A DNA stretch of 64,000 bases, taken from positions 1 through 64,000 of the forward strand of contig NZ_FUXH01000007.1 of NCBI RefSeq assembly GCF_900167225.1. The letters run 5' to 3'. A program made the position numbers and the translations under genes. The notes below the pieces were generated by a model that worked only from the letters and a program-made list of their open reading frames with translations, ran no database searches and had not been told where the DNA came from. This stretch comes from Porphyromonas crevioricanis (GTDB taxonomy: Bacteria > Bacteroidota > Bacteroidia > Bacteroidales > Porphyromonadaceae). This document shows, in pieces, positions 52,994 to 63,055 of this stretch (positions are counted from its first letter, which is position 1; each line of letters opens with the position of its first letter).

Positions 52994-54937
52994 TCAACGC
53001 CCAAAACGGCTTTGAATCTCAGCTTCTTCTATAATCGAAACAATGAGTTTTCCCCCGGCTGTATAGGTCGCATCCGGCAAAGCAAATAAGTCCGAAAGGA
53101 GCTTCAAGGCCTCTTCTTCACAAAGTTGTCTGCCATAGGGCCAAGCCCTGAGGGAAGCTATCTTATGAGCAATAGCCTTGTAGACCTCCTCTTCTGCCGA
53201 ACATAACACTCCGTCCAGATAGGCCTGTATGATCTCCGTAACAATGTCTCCGGCATCGGTGGCAATAATCAGGGGAGCTGCTGTAAGGGAATAGTTCTCT
53301 CCACAAGGAGACAAATCAAATCCGACTTTCCGCAGCTGCTCCAAAATAGGCGGAAGTTTAGCATGATCTGAAGTGGGGAATGAGAGTGTATCAGGGAAAA
53401 GGAGCTGTTGCTGCTCTATCTTTCCTCTCCGACATTGCTCAAGGAAATGATCGTAGAGGACACGCTCGTGCGCTCGATGATAATCCACCAAAGCCAGGCC
53501 TTCTGGCCGCGTCGTAATCAAATATCGATCTCCGTACAGATAGAAAGGACGAAGGGAGGGAGAAGAAGAAGTTGGGGGATCGAAAAGCTCCGAAGCAGCA
53601 TTTGCCTGAGACATGCAAGTAATACTCGTATAGCGTCCTGCCGGGAATGGCATATCATACATCGGGTGAGACTGCTTGGCCGAATCCTTGGGCTGCTCCG
53701 GCGAATAGCTTTCGGAAGGATGGTGCTTACCTCTGATCTGCTTAAAAAGATCGGCCCAAGGAATATTACTTTCCTCCGACAAATCGGGGGAATTCTTGGT
53801 AGTAGTCCCCCTTGTGGCCGGCACATCAAAAGGATTATAGCTGGGATCAAGGTCTACCGCCGGGAGTGTCAGATCTCCTTTTTCAACCCCTCGATAAGGA
53901 GGGATGGAAATCGTATGCTGTGCCTCGAAATCTATTGTCGGAATTGCGTGAGCTGAAGCCAACCCCTCTCTGGTCAGGTTGTGCAAAAAGCGGAAAATAC
54001 TCTGTTCATCTTCAAATTTAATTTCCGTCTTGGCTGGGTGAATATTGACATCAATAGATGCCGGATCCACTGTCAGGTAAATAAAGTAGTTCGGTTGTTC
54101 TCCAGGTCTGACAATTCCTTCGTAGGCACTAAGTACGGCTTTGTGGAAAAAAGCGTGTCTCATGAAGCGATTGTTCACAAAAAAGAATTGCTTGGCTCCT
54201 CGCTTACGAGCTCCCTCAGGCCTTCCTACAAAACCTTCTATCTTGAATATCGGTCCATCCAGAACTATCGAGATAAGATCTTTGTCGTATTTCTTGCCGA
54301 GTGTATCGATAATACGCAACTTCGTGCTACTCTTCTCTAAATTGTATATCTGCTGTCCATTGTGCTGGACCTCAAATGAGATCTCCGGGTGCACTAATAC
54401 AATTCGCTCTATCTCCTGCAGGATATTCCGAAGCTCTGTATCGTTGCTTTTGAGGAACTTGCGCCGAGCAGGGATGTTGTAGAAGAGATTTTTGATGGAA
54501 AAGATACTCCCTACAGGGGCTGTACAAGGCTCGGAAGCAACCAACTCCGAACCTGATATACACAGCTTGATACCCAACTCCTCATCCTCCGGACGAGTAA
54601 TCAACTCTACTTGAGATACTGCAGCGATCGAAGCCAGAGCTTCTCCTCTGAAACCTTTTGTATGCAAGGAAAAGAGATCCTCCACCTTGCTAATCTTCGA
54701 TGTTGCATGGCGTTCAAAGGCCATACGGGCATCAGTAGCAGACATGCCGATCCCATTATCGATAACTCGGATGAGATCTCGCCCAGCCTCTGACAACTCA
54801 ATCCTAACATGGGTAGCATGGGCATCCAGCGCATTCTCGACAAGCTCCTTGATCACCGAAGCTGGTCTTTGTATGACCTCCCCCGCTGCAATCTGGTTGG
54901 CAATACTGTCCGGAAGGAGATGGATAATGTCGCTCAT
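52994..54937 (-). CDS. mutL: DNA mismatch repair protein MutL
   Basis: 647 residues. The GHKL ATPase has VIQRPASVIKELVENALDAHA, VIDNGIGMSATDA and TKGFRGEALASIAAVS; a long polar linker (about 340-440) follows; the C-terminal dimerisation domain is from about 450. The region equivalent to the endonuclease motif DQHA(x)2E(x)4E reads DYHRAHERVLYDHFLE, so Gln and Ala are replaced, and activity as a nicking endonuclease is uncertain. MutL couples MutS to strand removal. It begins 3 bases after the next gene upstream, DUF4834-like, and is downstream-linked to the NagZ fusion by 30 bases. Confidence 0.94.
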   Translation of the reverse strand: MSDIIHLLPDSIANQIAAGEVIQRPASVIKELVENALDAHATHVRIELSEAGRDLIRVIDNGIGMSATDARMAFERHATSKISKVEDLFSLHTKGFRGEALASIAAVSQVELITRPEDEELGIKLCISGSELVASEPCTAPVGSIFSIKNLFYNIPARRKFLKSNDTELRNILQEIERIVLVHPEISFEVQHNGQQIYNLEKSSTKLRIIDTLGKKYDKDLISIVLDGPIFKIEGFVGRPEGARKRGAKQFFFVNNRFMRHAFFHKAVLSAYEGIVRPGEQPNYFIYLTVDPASIDVNIHPAKTEIKFEDEQSIFRFLHNLTREGLASAHAIPTIDFEAQHTISIPPYRGVEKGDLTLPAVDLDPSYNPFDVPATRGTTTKNSPDLSEESNIPWADLFKQIRGKHHPSESYSPEQPKDSAKQSHPMYDMPFPAGRYTSITCMSQANAASELFDPPTSSSPSLRPFYLYGDRYLITTRPEGLALVDYHRAHERVLYDHFLEQCRRGKIEQQQLLFPDTLSFPTSDHAKLPPILEQLRKVGFDLSPCGENYSLTAAPLIIATDAGDIVTEIIQAYLDGVLCSAEEEVYKAIAHKIASLRAWPYGRQLCEEEALKLLSDLFALPDATYTAGGKLIVSIIEEAEIQSRFGR

Positions 54938-54940
54938 TGT

Positions 54941-55324
54941 TCAGATGAAAATATTAAACTGGCGCAAGGCCACGACAACAGCAGCTGCAACAATCATGAG
55001 CAAGAGTAGCTTGATCACTTTTTGCAGGCGAGTGGAAGCATTCTCTCCTCTCTCTCTTTGGGAGCGCAGGTGACTGGTTCCCTGCACAAAACTGCCTCGG
55101 ATACGTCTTTCAACATCACTGAGTGTCCTCGGAGTGTCTTGCTCTGCCAGAGGCTTAGCCTGTTCATCTACCCCCTCAGCAGGAAGTTCTCCTCTCTCAA
55201 TCATTTCGGAGCGAATACGAGCTATTCGCTTTTCCAGTTCTTCCTTTTTGGGATCCCAATAGATGGGTTTATGGTTGAAAGACCTGGGTTTGCGAGGTCT
55301 GTAGAAACTTTGAAATAGAGCCAT
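54941..55324 (-). CDS. Small single-pass membrane protein (DUF4834-like)
   Basis: 127 residues from ATG at 55324. The N-terminus is basic (MALFQSFYRPRKPRSFNHKP), the middle charged, and the C-terminus a single membrane helix (VIKLLLLMIVAAAVVVALRQ). No enzyme motif. Its first 103 bases overlap the end of the upstream OstA-like gene in another frame, an unusually long overlap for this window, and it ends 3 bases before mutL. Family assignment is from context and general form; function unknown. Confidence 0.65.
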   Translation of the reverse strand: MALFQSFYRPRKPRSFNHKPIYWDPKKEELEKRIARIRSEMIERGELPAEGVDEQAKPLAEQDTPRTLSDVERRIRGSFVQGTSHLRSQRERGENASTRLQKVIKLLLLMIVAAAVVVALRQFNIFI

Positions 55325-57333
55325 TGTGGATCTTTGTTAGCATTTTGATCTTGCCTTTCCTCCTCTTCCCTATTCATCGATGAGCGAAGAGGATAGAAGA
55401 CAGTGGGATTATCGGTCTGCCGTTTGGTCTGCGTGGACGAAGAAGAGCCTATTGCAAGGTCTTCCCTCCTCTCGGCTTCTCCCTCTAGAGGGGCAGACGG
55501 GGGGATATCTCCCTGCAAGGAAGACAAACTATCCCTCTGCAAAAGTTTTAACTCCAATTGTCGATAAGCCAGCAATGCCGCATCTGCTCCTCTGAAACGA
55601 CTCAGGTCTCTGAGTGACGGAGGTCGATACCTCTTCCCTTCTTTGGATCGAAAGATATCATCCGGGCCACTCGGCCTATCATCTCCTTTCCATCCAAAGC
55701 CGGGCAATCTCCTGAGAGCAGGATCGGTCAGCTTGATTGGATAGACTTTACCCCAAGAAGGTACCCACTTTACTTTCTGCAAAGAATCATTGGCAAAAGA
55801 AGCAAACATGCGGTCACTCTTCATCCTGTTCATGGCATAATACTGCTTAGTACCTTCCTTGGCAAAATAGAAAATACTCTCTACACTATCCAAGGCTTCC
55901 ATAAAACGAGCAGTACTGTCCTGAAAGAATATATTGAGCTTCTGCGAAGAGAGCTGGTTGTACATCATCGTATCGATCTGCTGCATACCTATCACTCCAC
56001 TTCTGGCCACAGCGGCTTCCAATGTGGAATCGGACAAATACACATGTATCGTGTCTGCAGACAGTTGATTCTCTTCACTCCAAAGAACCGGCCTACCAAA
56101 CAAGCCGATAAGAGAATCAGCAGAGCTGTATTCCAACGAATCCGCCACAGCCTGAGCATCTCTACGCCAAGCTCGAACATTCCGATAGGCTCGGATAATA
56201 TATCTATCCACTGTATCTTGCCGGCTAACAGCCTCCGGCGATACCCCGGGCTGTACAGGGAGCTGTGAGTCCGAAGGCTGTGTACTCTTCGTTAGTTCCT
56301 CGGAAGCAAACCAAGCATAGTATTCTTCGGACTTTTGTGGTCGTGGGATAGCAGGCCATTGCCTGTCCTTGTAGGATATCATTTCCAAAGTATCCGCTCC
56401 TACATGCAGAGTATCTGCACGAGAGTAATCTACGGCTCGAGCTCTCTCAGCAGCAAAAGCATACTCTCGCTTTTCATCGAAATAGCCGTACTGCCCATAC
56501 AAATCAGCTCGGTGGGTTGTATCTATTAAATGCATACTACCGAAGACTTCTCCCCACTTTTGCTTGCTATCATAGTAGATGGAATCTCCAGTCATGCTCC
56601 GCCCACGAGAGTGAACAGTCGATCCATTCAATAATATCCCCACATCTTTCTGAGTATCATACACACCACGAGTAGTGACGATGCGCCCCGAATCGGAAAC
56701 GATCGTTGTGGGCCCCAGCATAGTGGCAATATGAGATTTTGTACTGTAGTGGAGATTCTCTGTCTCCATCACAAAATTTTCATTCTCAAGCGATACGGCT
56801 TCTTGAAATTCGGCCTCCTCGGTACGCACATCATACTGACCATAGCCGGAAGAAAGAGTATTGACCGAATCTACGATTGTCCCTCCATTGAAATAATAAG
56901 CCAGTCCGACATTGCGGTCATAGTCCAGGCTGTCCGTATAGAGTGTAGCATGCCCATTGTCAAGGCTCACCTCATGTCTAAGACGAGCCAGACGCAAAAA
57001 ACCATCATAATCTATATGCTTGGCATATATGTTTACAGTGTCTTCTTGAATATGTATACGACCAAATCCTTCAAATGAATTTGCACGCTCATTGAGATAA
57101 GCACTATCGCACTTCATCACGGCAATGCCGTGGCGAAACTTCACATTGCCGACCAAACGCTTGATGTCGGGTGAATAGTTGGCATCGTAGTTCAATAAAT
57201 CGGCGTGCTCAAGAATGATACGTTTCTTCTCCGGCTCATTAGGTTTGGGCGACCAAGCCAGAAACCCGATGGCACACAGACAAAAAACTATCGCCAGAGG
57301 GACGAAGCCAAGAGAACGCTCCCGATGCGACAT
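55222..57333 (-). CDS. OstA/LptA-like periplasmic protein
   Basis: 703 residues from ATG at 57333. A membrane anchor or signal (FVPLAIVFCLCAIGFLAW) is followed by an OstA-like beta-jellyroll (about 38-160: KRIILEHADLLNYDANYSPD, RLVGNVKFRHGIAVMKCDSA, VNIYAKHIDYDG). Repeated MxGDSIYYD-type units (TGDSIYYDSKQKWGEVFGSM) continue the fold. The last 130 residues are polar, low complexity. LptA proteins carry LPS across the periplasm; this large Bacteroidota version may do the same. It lies 6 bases after the SurA-like gene, whose E. coli homologue matures the LPS translocon LptD, which supports the role. Confidence 0.82.
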   Translation of the reverse strand: MSHRERSLGFVPLAIVFCLCAIGFLAWSPKPNEPEKKRIILEHADLLNYDANYSPDIKRLVGNVKFRHGIAVMKCDSAYLNERANSFEGFGRIHIQEDTVNIYAKHIDYDGFLRLARLRHEVSLDNGHATLYTDSLDYDRNVGLAYYFNGGTIVDSVNTLSSGYGQYDVRTEEAEFQEAVSLENENFVMETENLHYSTKSHIATMLGPTTIVSDSGRIVTTRGVYDTQKDVGILLNGSTVHSRGRSMTGDSIYYDSKQKWGEVFGSMHLIDTTHRADLYGQYGYFDEKREYAFAAERARAVDYSRADTLHVGADTLEMISYKDRQWPAIPRPQKSEEYYAWFASEELTKSTQPSDSQLPVQPGVSPEAVSRQDTVDRYIIRAYRNVRAWRRDAQAVADSLEYSSADSLIGLFGRPVLWSEENQLSADTIHVYLSDSTLEAAVARSGVIGMQQIDTMMYNQLSSQKLNIFFQDSTARFMEALDSVESIFYFAKEGTKQYYAMNRMKSDRMFASFANDSLQKVKWVPSWGKVYPIKLTDPALRRLPGFGWKGDDRPSGPDDIFRSKEGKRYRPPSLRDLSRFRGADAALLAYRQLELKLLQRDSLSSLQGDIPPSAPLEGEAERREDLAIGSSSSTQTKRQTDNPTVFYPLRSSMNREEEERQDQNANKDPQWLYFKVSTDLANPGLSTINPSIGIPKRKNWKSE

Positions 57334-57339
57334 TCCCGT

Positions 57340-58728
57340 TTAATCGTTGTGATGAAGCCAACCCGGGTACTGAAACTCACAGTTTCTATACTCGGGATTC
57401 ATATACACATAGGTCTCTTTTTGCTTTGTGCGTACCCACTCGTCCAGTACAGACTGGCGCTTCTTGCTCAGAGCCATTTCTTTGATGACCTGGAAATCGT
57501 TTACCAAATCGGCACGATGCCCCTCTTTCAAGGTCTTGAGCTTGACAATCACCACCTCTTTGTTGCCCTTTTTGGTTGTCACAACAATGGGTTGGGATAT
57601 CTCACCTGGCTTCATTTTATAAATGTCCTTACCAAGGTCTTGTGGCAAATCCTCATATCTGAAAGAAGGAGAGCCAGAGAGTTCGCTATTCTCACTCGTA
57701 TTGAGTAGTAAGCCTCCGTTGTTACGCGAGTCCTTATCCTCGGAGTAATCACGGACTGCATCCTCAAAAGAGATCTGCCCCTTATTTACCTCCATACGTA
57801 ACGAATCCAGCTTGGCAACTGCCGCCTCCAGAGCCTGATCAGAGATTTGAGGACGAAGCAAAATCTGCCTGAAATTGATCAGATCGCCCTTCTTGTCAAT
57901 AAGCTGCACGATATGATAGCCCTCCTCTGTTTTGATCACTTGAGAAACGTATCGATCCGTACTAGGCATATTGAAAACGACATTGGCAAAATCAGGATCA
58001 AGAGAAGCCCGACCTACATAGCCATACTCTCCACCTTGCAGGGCAGTCCGCTTGTCTTCGCTATACAGCCTTGCTAAAGTGGAAAATTCACTATTCCCTT
58101 TGCTTACCTCGGATGCAAATCCACGTAGCTTATCCTTGATTGCGTCGATCTCGGCCAAAGCAATCTCCGGCTTAATGCTGATGGCCTGTACCTCCACACT
58201 GGTGGGGATATACGGCAAACTGTCAACTGGTGTACTTTGCACAAACGAACGAATTTCCGAAGGAGAGACCTTTACGTTCTGTGCTATCTTGTATTGCATC
58301 TGCCGTACAATCTCACTGTTGCGCGCTATGCGCCTTTGGTCTTCCCTTATTTGCGAATACTTCTTGTTGAAGTACTCCTCCATCTTCTCCCGTGTACCAT
58401 AATAGTTAGACACGGCATTGTTAAGCCAAGTCTCCACATAGCGGTTCACCTGAGCGTCATCGACCTGTATACTGTCTATCTTGGCCTGATTCAGGAAGAG
58501 CTTCTGCACAGCTATCTGCTCGGGGATATAACAATCGTAATTCCCGGCCAGCTTATGCCCCTCACTCATCAGATAGAGCTTTTGGTTTTCCACATCCGAT
58601 TTGAGGATAGGTTCGTCCCCTACCATCCATATAACTTCATCAATCACATTCTTTTGGCCGAACAGACCAGATACAGGCGACAGGGCTAAGGCCACGGCCA
58701 ACAGTGTACGAGAAAATTTCTTTTGCAT
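57340..58728 (-). CDS. SurA-like peptidyl-prolyl isomerase
   Basis: 462 residues, signal peptide MQKKFSRTLLAVALALSPVS. A SurA N-terminal chaperone region (about 28-165: NVIDEVIWMVGDEPILKSDV) is followed by two parvulin (PpiC) domains: about 170-285 (EFSTLARLYSEDKRTALQGG, GYHIVQLIDKKG) and about 285-400 (INFRQILLRPQI, FEDAVRDYSEDKDSRNNGGL). It would chaperone outer-membrane proteins in the periplasm. The run recQ-surA-ostA in tight spacing (36 and 6 bases) ties it to envelope biogenesis. Confidence 0.9.
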   Translation of the reverse strand: MQKKFSRTLLAVALALSPVSGLFGQKNVIDEVIWMVGDEPILKSDVENQKLYLMSEGHKLAGNYDCYIPEQIAVQKLFLNQAKIDSIQVDDAQVNRYVETWLNNAVSNYYGTREKMEEYFNKKYSQIREDQRRIARNSEIVRQMQYKIAQNVKVSPSEIRSFVQSTPVDSLPYIPTSVEVQAISIKPEIALAEIDAIKDKLRGFASEVSKGNSEFSTLARLYSEDKRTALQGGEYGYVGRASLDPDFANVVFNMPSTDRYVSQVIKTEEGYHIVQLIDKKGDLINFRQILLRPQISDQALEAAVAKLDSLRMEVNKGQISFEDAVRDYSEDKDSRNNGGLLLNTSENSELSGSPSFRYEDLPQDLGKDIYKMKPGEISQPIVVTTKKGNKEVVIVKLKTLKEGHRADLVNDFQVIKEMALSKKRQSVLDEWVRTKQKETYVYMNPEYRNCEFQYPGWLHHND

Positions 58729-58764
58729 GGTATGGGATGTTTGCTCTGTATTACTTGGTATAAA

Positions 58765-60945
58765 TCAATTGGCCAAATCGGAGAGGAACTTTACCCTCAG
58801 TAGTCGTATTTCGTCCTCGCTATATTCATCACCCAACTCTTCCTGAGCGGCTTCGAGAGAATCCGAAGTCGATTCTTTGAAGTAGTCATAAATGTCACTG
58901 ACATGGTCGGGGTCCATAGCCTCTTCGATAAAGTAGTCGATGTTGAGGTGCGTACCAGAGTAGACAATCGCCTCTATCTCGGAGAGCAATTCATCGAACT
59001 CCAATCCGTGGCTCATGGCTATATCGTCCAAAGCCACCTTACGGTCTATCTGCTGCACAATAGCAACTTTCATCTTCGACTTATTGGCCAGCGTTTTCAC
59101 TCGAAGGTCTTCAGGACGTTCTATGTCATTATCTTCAACGTGCCGCTTAATCAAATCCAAAAATTCCTGCCCGTATCTCTTGGCTTTGCCGGCTCCCACT
59201 CCCGGGATCTTCTGCAGCTCCTCCATGGTCACAGGATAGAATGTAGCCATAGCCTCCATACTGACATCCTGAAAGACAACATAGGGGGGCACTTTGTGGC
59301 GAGATCCGATCTTCTTGCGCAGATCTTTCATCATGGAGAATAGCACCGGGTCTACCGCACCACCCGATCCGCCACCCGAAGTACGTGGCACAGCACTCTC
59401 GCTGTCTTCCTCTTCATCCTCACTGGGGATCTGGAAGCTAACCGGTTTCTTGAGATATTTCTTACCCTTCGGAGTCTCTTTGAGCAGGCCATAATTCTCT
59501 ATATCCTTACTTAAATATCCTTCGATCAGGGCTTGTCTGATCACACTATTGAGAGTCTCTTCGGATTCTTTCTCACACACACCGAAGCTTTCCAGCTGAT
59601 CATGCTTAAACGATTCCACCTCGGCAGAGTTTTCTCCGCGAAGTATCTTGATTACGTAATCCGTTTTGAACTTGCTTTTGAGTTCCTGGACGGCCTCCAA
59701 CACGCTCACTAATAACTCCTTTGCTTCCACCTGTTTTACCGGCATCAAACAATTATCACAACTGCCGCAGTTATCTTTCTCGTACTCCTCTCCGAAGTAG
59801 TGCAAGAGCAACTTGCGACGACAAACTCTCGATTCGGCATAAGCTGCCGTCTCAATCAATAATTGCCTGCCAATCTCCTGCTCGCTGATGGGTTTGCCTT
59901 TCATGAATTTCTCCAGCTTGGCAAGATCTTTCTTACTATAGAAAGCCAGACAAATACCCTCACCCCCATCTCGCCCGGCTCTGCCGGTTTCCTGATAGTA
60001 TCCCTCCAGACTCTTAGGCATATCGTAGTGAATCACGTAGCGCACGTCCGGCTTATCGATACCCATACCGAAAGCAATTGTCGCTACAATCACATCGGCA
60101 CGCTCTTCCAGAAAAGCATCCTGGTTTTCCGCCCTCTCTTTGGGATCCATACCCGCATGGTAAGGGAGAGCGCTAATCCCATTGGCCTGCAAAATTTGGG
60201 CAAAGGTAGTAACCTTATTCCTACTCATGCAATACACAATTCCACTTTTCCCGGGCATGGAGAGGATAAATTTGACCACTTCCCGATCTACATTTTCATT
60301 CTTGGGTTTTACCTGATAAAATAAGTTCGGGCGGTTGAATGAACTCTTGAATATCGTCGGAGAATTAAGGCCCAAATTCTTCTGTATATCGTGCTGCACC
60401 TTGGGGGTGGCCGTAGCCGTGAGAGCAATCACAGGGCGAGGAGATATTTCGTTGATAATAGGCCGAATACGCCTGTACTCTGGTCTAAAGTCATGCCCCC
60501 ATTCCGAAATACAGTGAGCCTCATCGACTGCATAAAAAGAGACATGCACAGTCCGCAGAAAGGCTATATTCTCTTCCTTATTGAGCGATTCGGGGGCTAC
60601 ATACAACAGCTTGGTAATGCCGGCTCGGATGTCTTGCCGCACCCGCTCTATCTGTACCTTGGTAAGAGAAGAGTTTAGAAAATGTGCTATACCGTCATCA
60701 CTACTCACATAACGTATAGCATCGACTTGATTCTTCATCAAGGCAATTAGGGGAGATACTACGATGGCCGTACCCGGCAAGATAAGAGCCGGCAGTTGGT
60801 AGCAAAGGCTCTTGCCTCCTCCCGTAGGCATCCGAACAAAGGTATCCTTCCCCTCCAATACGTTTCGTATGATAGCTTCTTGGTTACCCTTGAATGTATC
60901 GAAGCCGAAATACTCTTTCAGTTTAAGAGTTAAGTCGTCCACCAT
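58765..60945 (-). CDS. recQ: ATP-dependent DNA helicase RecQ
   Basis: 726 residues from ATG at 60945 (MVDDLTLKLKEYFGFDTFKG); an in-frame TTG at 60996 is rejected. Walker A in MPTGGGKSLCYQLPALILPG, DEAH in FYAVDEAHCISEWGHDFRPEY, motif VI in QETGRAGRDGGEG. The RQC zinc site is CRRKLLLHYFGEEY...CGSCDNC, and an HRDC domain follows near KIPGVGAGKAKRYGQEFL. The extra C-terminal 120 residues resemble the helix-turn-helix tail of Bacteroidota RecQ. It unwinds recombination and replication intermediates. Located between clpX and the SurA-like gene. Confidence 0.95.
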   Translation of the reverse strand: MVDDLTLKLKEYFGFDTFKGNQEAIIRNVLEGKDTFVRMPTGGGKSLCYQLPALILPGTAIVVSPLIALMKNQVDAIRYVSSDDGIAHFLNSSLTKVQIERVRQDIRAGITKLLYVAPESLNKEENIAFLRTVHVSFYAVDEAHCISEWGHDFRPEYRRIRPIINEISPRPVIALTATATPKVQHDIQKNLGLNSPTIFKSSFNRPNLFYQVKPKNENVDREVVKFILSMPGKSGIVYCMSRNKVTTFAQILQANGISALPYHAGMDPKERAENQDAFLEERADVIVATIAFGMGIDKPDVRYVIHYDMPKSLEGYYQETGRAGRDGGEGICLAFYSKKDLAKLEKFMKGKPISEQEIGRQLLIETAAYAESRVCRRKLLLHYFGEEYEKDNCGSCDNCLMPVKQVEAKELLVSVLEAVQELKSKFKTDYVIKILRGENSAEVESFKHDQLESFGVCEKESEETLNSVIRQALIEGYLSKDIENYGLLKETPKGKKYLKKPVSFQIPSEDEEEDSESAVPRTSGGGSGGAVDPVLFSMMKDLRKKIGSRHKVPPYVVFQDVSMEAMATFYPVTMEELQKIPGVGAGKAKRYGQEFLDLIKRHVEDNDIERPEDLRVKTLANKSKMKVAIVQQIDRKVALDDIAMSHGLEFDELLSEIEAIVYSGTHLNIDYFIEEAMDPDHVSDIYDYFKESTSDSLEAAQEELGDEYSEDEIRLLRVKFLSDLAN

Positions 60946-61007
60946 AGATAGATCATAATGTTGATTACAGGTATAGTCGCTGTTGTTTGTTGGCAAGGGC
61001 CAAACTC

Positions 61008-62234
61008 CTACTTCTTGTTTCGCAAATATTCTTTTTCGGCAAAAGCACGTGTTACGGTCAGTTGCTTCTGGTCTTCACCGGGCAGGTTAAACATCGCGTC
61101 AAGCATGATTGTCTCCACAATAGCTCGGAGTCCTCTGGCACCCAACTTCTCTTCTATGGCCTTATCTACAATAAAATCCAAGGCTTCGTCTTTGAATTTG
61201 AGTGTGATCCCGTCCATCTCGAACAACTTGGTGTACTGTCTGGTGATAGCATTCTTCGGTTCGGTGAGAATCCGTTTGAGAGTATCTCTATCCAGTGGAT
61301 CGAGGTAAGACAAAATGGGAAGACGCCCGATAATCTCAGGGATCAATCCATAGCTCTTCAGGTCTTGATGGGTGACATACTGCAGCATATCCTCCGGCTT
61401 AATCTGCTTGACATTCTGACTGGAAGTATAGCCTACGACCCTTGTATTGAGGCGTCTGGCAATACGCTTCTCTATCCCATCGAAAGCTCCGGCACAGACA
61501 AAGAGTATCTGCTTGGTGTTTACGGCTATGAGCTTCTGTTCGGGGTGCTTACGTCCTCCTTCGGGTGGCACATTTACCACAGAGCCTTCAAGCAATTTCA
61601 ACAAACCTTGCTGCACACCCTCTCCGCTGACATCTCGGGTAATAGAGGGGTTATCGCTTTTGCGAGCGATCTTGTCTATCTCATCAATAAACACAATCCC
61701 TCGCTCGGCCTTGGAGACATTATAGTCCGAAGCCTGCAACAGCCGTGTGATGATGCTTTCTATATCTTCTCCTACATAACCGGCTTCGGTGAGCACTGTG
61801 GCATCCACGATAGTAAAAGGCACCTTGAGCATCCGGGCAATAGTGCGAGCCAGCAAGGTCTTACCCGTACCAGTAGGGCCGAGCAGTATCACATTGCTCT
61901 TCTCTATCTCCGTCTCATTCTCATCTCCCTGCTGCAAAAGCCGCTTATAATGGTTATATACGGCAACGGACAAGTATCGCTTGGCTGCATCCTGCCCCAC
62001 GACATAGAGATCCAAAAAGGCCTTGATCTCTTTCGGCTTGGGTAATGGGGTTTCGTTGAGGGTCTCGAGTGTCTTATCCGATTGGCGGATCATGTCTCGG
62101 CTCACCTCGACAGCCCTCATGGCACAATCTGAACAAATAGACCCACTCAGGCCTCTCAACAAGAGAGAGGTCTGACTTTCGGGTGCTCCACAAAAGTCGC
62201 AATGCCCCTCCTGGGGCTTATTATTTTTGCTCAT
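61008..62234 (-). CDS. clpX: ATP-dependent Clp protease ATP-binding subunit ClpX
   Basis: 408 residues. The N-terminal zinc domain has CDFCGAPESQ and CSDCAMRA. Walker A GPTGTGKTLLARTIA, Walker B IVFIDEIDKIARKSD, sensor region GAFDGIEKRIARRL and GLIPEIIGRLPIL are intact. ClpX unfolds substrates and feeds them to ClpP. clpP ends 10 bases upstream, so the two are co-transcribed; recQ follows. Confidence 0.97.
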   Translation of the reverse strand: MSKNNKPQEGHCDFCGAPESQTSLLLRGLSGSICSDCAMRAVEVSRDMIRQSDKTLETLNETPLPKPKEIKAFLDLYVVGQDAAKRYLSVAVYNHYKRLLQQGDENETEIEKSNVILLGPTGTGKTLLARTIARMLKVPFTIVDATVLTEAGYVGEDIESIITRLLQASDYNVSKAERGIVFIDEIDKIARKSDNPSITRDVSGEGVQQGLLKLLEGSVVNVPPEGGRKHPEQKLIAVNTKQILFVCAGAFDGIEKRIARRLNTRVVGYTSSQNVKQIKPEDMLQYVTHQDLKSYGLIPEIIGRLPILSYLDPLDRDTLKRILTEPKNAITRQYTKLFEMDGITLKFKDEALDFIVDKAIEEKLGARGLRAIVETIMLDAMFNLPGEDQKQLTVTRAFAEKEYLRNKK

Positions 62235-62244
62235 ACACCGAAGC

Positions 62245-62922
62245 CTATTTCCGCTGCTTGGTCAAAATCTTGTCTATCATGCCATAGCTGAGAGCTTCTT
62301 CGGCTGTCATCCAATAGTCACGGTCGCTGTCTCGCTCCACATCCTCTATCTTCTTGCCGGAGTGAGTGGAGATAATTGTGTACAACTCTTTCTTCACTCG
62401 CAATATCTCACGGGCTGCAATCTCCAGATCGCTGGCCTGACCGCTCATACCCCCCAATGGCTGATGAATCATTACCCGAGAGTGCGGCAAAGCAAACCGC
62501 TTGCCTTTCTCTCCTGCCACCAGCAATACGGAGGCCATGGAGGCTGCCATACCGGTACATATGGTAGAGATTTCACTACCTATGTATTGCATGGTGTCGT
62601 AGATGCCATAGCCGGCATAGACCGATCCTCCCGGAGAATTGATATATATGGAAATATCTTTCCCAGGATCACTGCTATCCAAATAGAGCAACTGTGCCTG
62701 AATTACGTTGGCGGCATAGTCATCTATCTGCGTCCCAAGAAAGATAATACGGTCCATCATCAAACGAGAGAAGACATCCATCTGAGCAACGTTGAGTTGT
62801 CGTTCCTCCATAATCGTAGGAGAGATATAGCTGCTCTGTACCTTGAGATAGTCGTCCAAGCCGGTACTGCTCATGCGCAGATGACCGGTGGCATATTTTC
62901 TGAAATCGTCTTTTGTATTCAT
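62245..62922 (-). CDS. clpP: ATP-dependent Clp protease proteolytic subunit
   Basis: 225 residues. The catalytic triad is seen as Ser in CTGMAASMASVLLVAGEKG, His in LPHSRVMIHQPLGGMSGQA and Asp in ERDSDRDYWMTAEEALSYG. IIFLGTQIDDYAANVIQAQLLYLD and YINSPGGSVYAGYGIYDTMQ match ClpP. It forms the proteolytic chamber for ClpX. First gene of the minus-strand run, with its promoter divergent from dps. Trigger factor, often upstream of clpP, is absent here. Confidence 0.97.
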   Translation of the reverse strand: MNTKDDFRKYATGHLRMSSTGLDDYLKVQSSYISPTIMEERQLNVAQMDVFSRLMMDRIIFLGTQIDDYAANVIQAQLLYLDSSDPGKDISIYINSPGGSVYAGYGIYDTMQYIGSEISTICTGMAASMASVLLVAGEKGKRFALPHSRVMIHQPLGGMSGQASDLEIAAREILRVKKELYTIISTHSGKKIEDVERDSDRDYWMTAEEALSYGMIDKILTKQRK

Positions 62923-63047
62923 TATTATTTTTCTGCGTTGTGCTGCTGTAGTAAGTAGTATATATAGGATAAGAAGGAGGATAGCTGCAAAGACCGCCCT
63001 GCCTCAAAACCAGCAGAACTCGGATCAGGCCAATCGCCCTACCCAAA

Positions 63048-63055
63048 CAAAGGTA
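63048..63055 (-). promoter_or_regulatory. -7 element for clpPX
   Basis: TACCTTTG on the minus strand matches TAnnTTTG and gives a leader of about 120 bases. No clear TTG at -33. Confidence 0.5.

Noticed and set aside
60961-62045. 352-residue plus-strand gene antisense to clpX
   Set aside because: Shadow of clpX, whose motifs are unambiguous.
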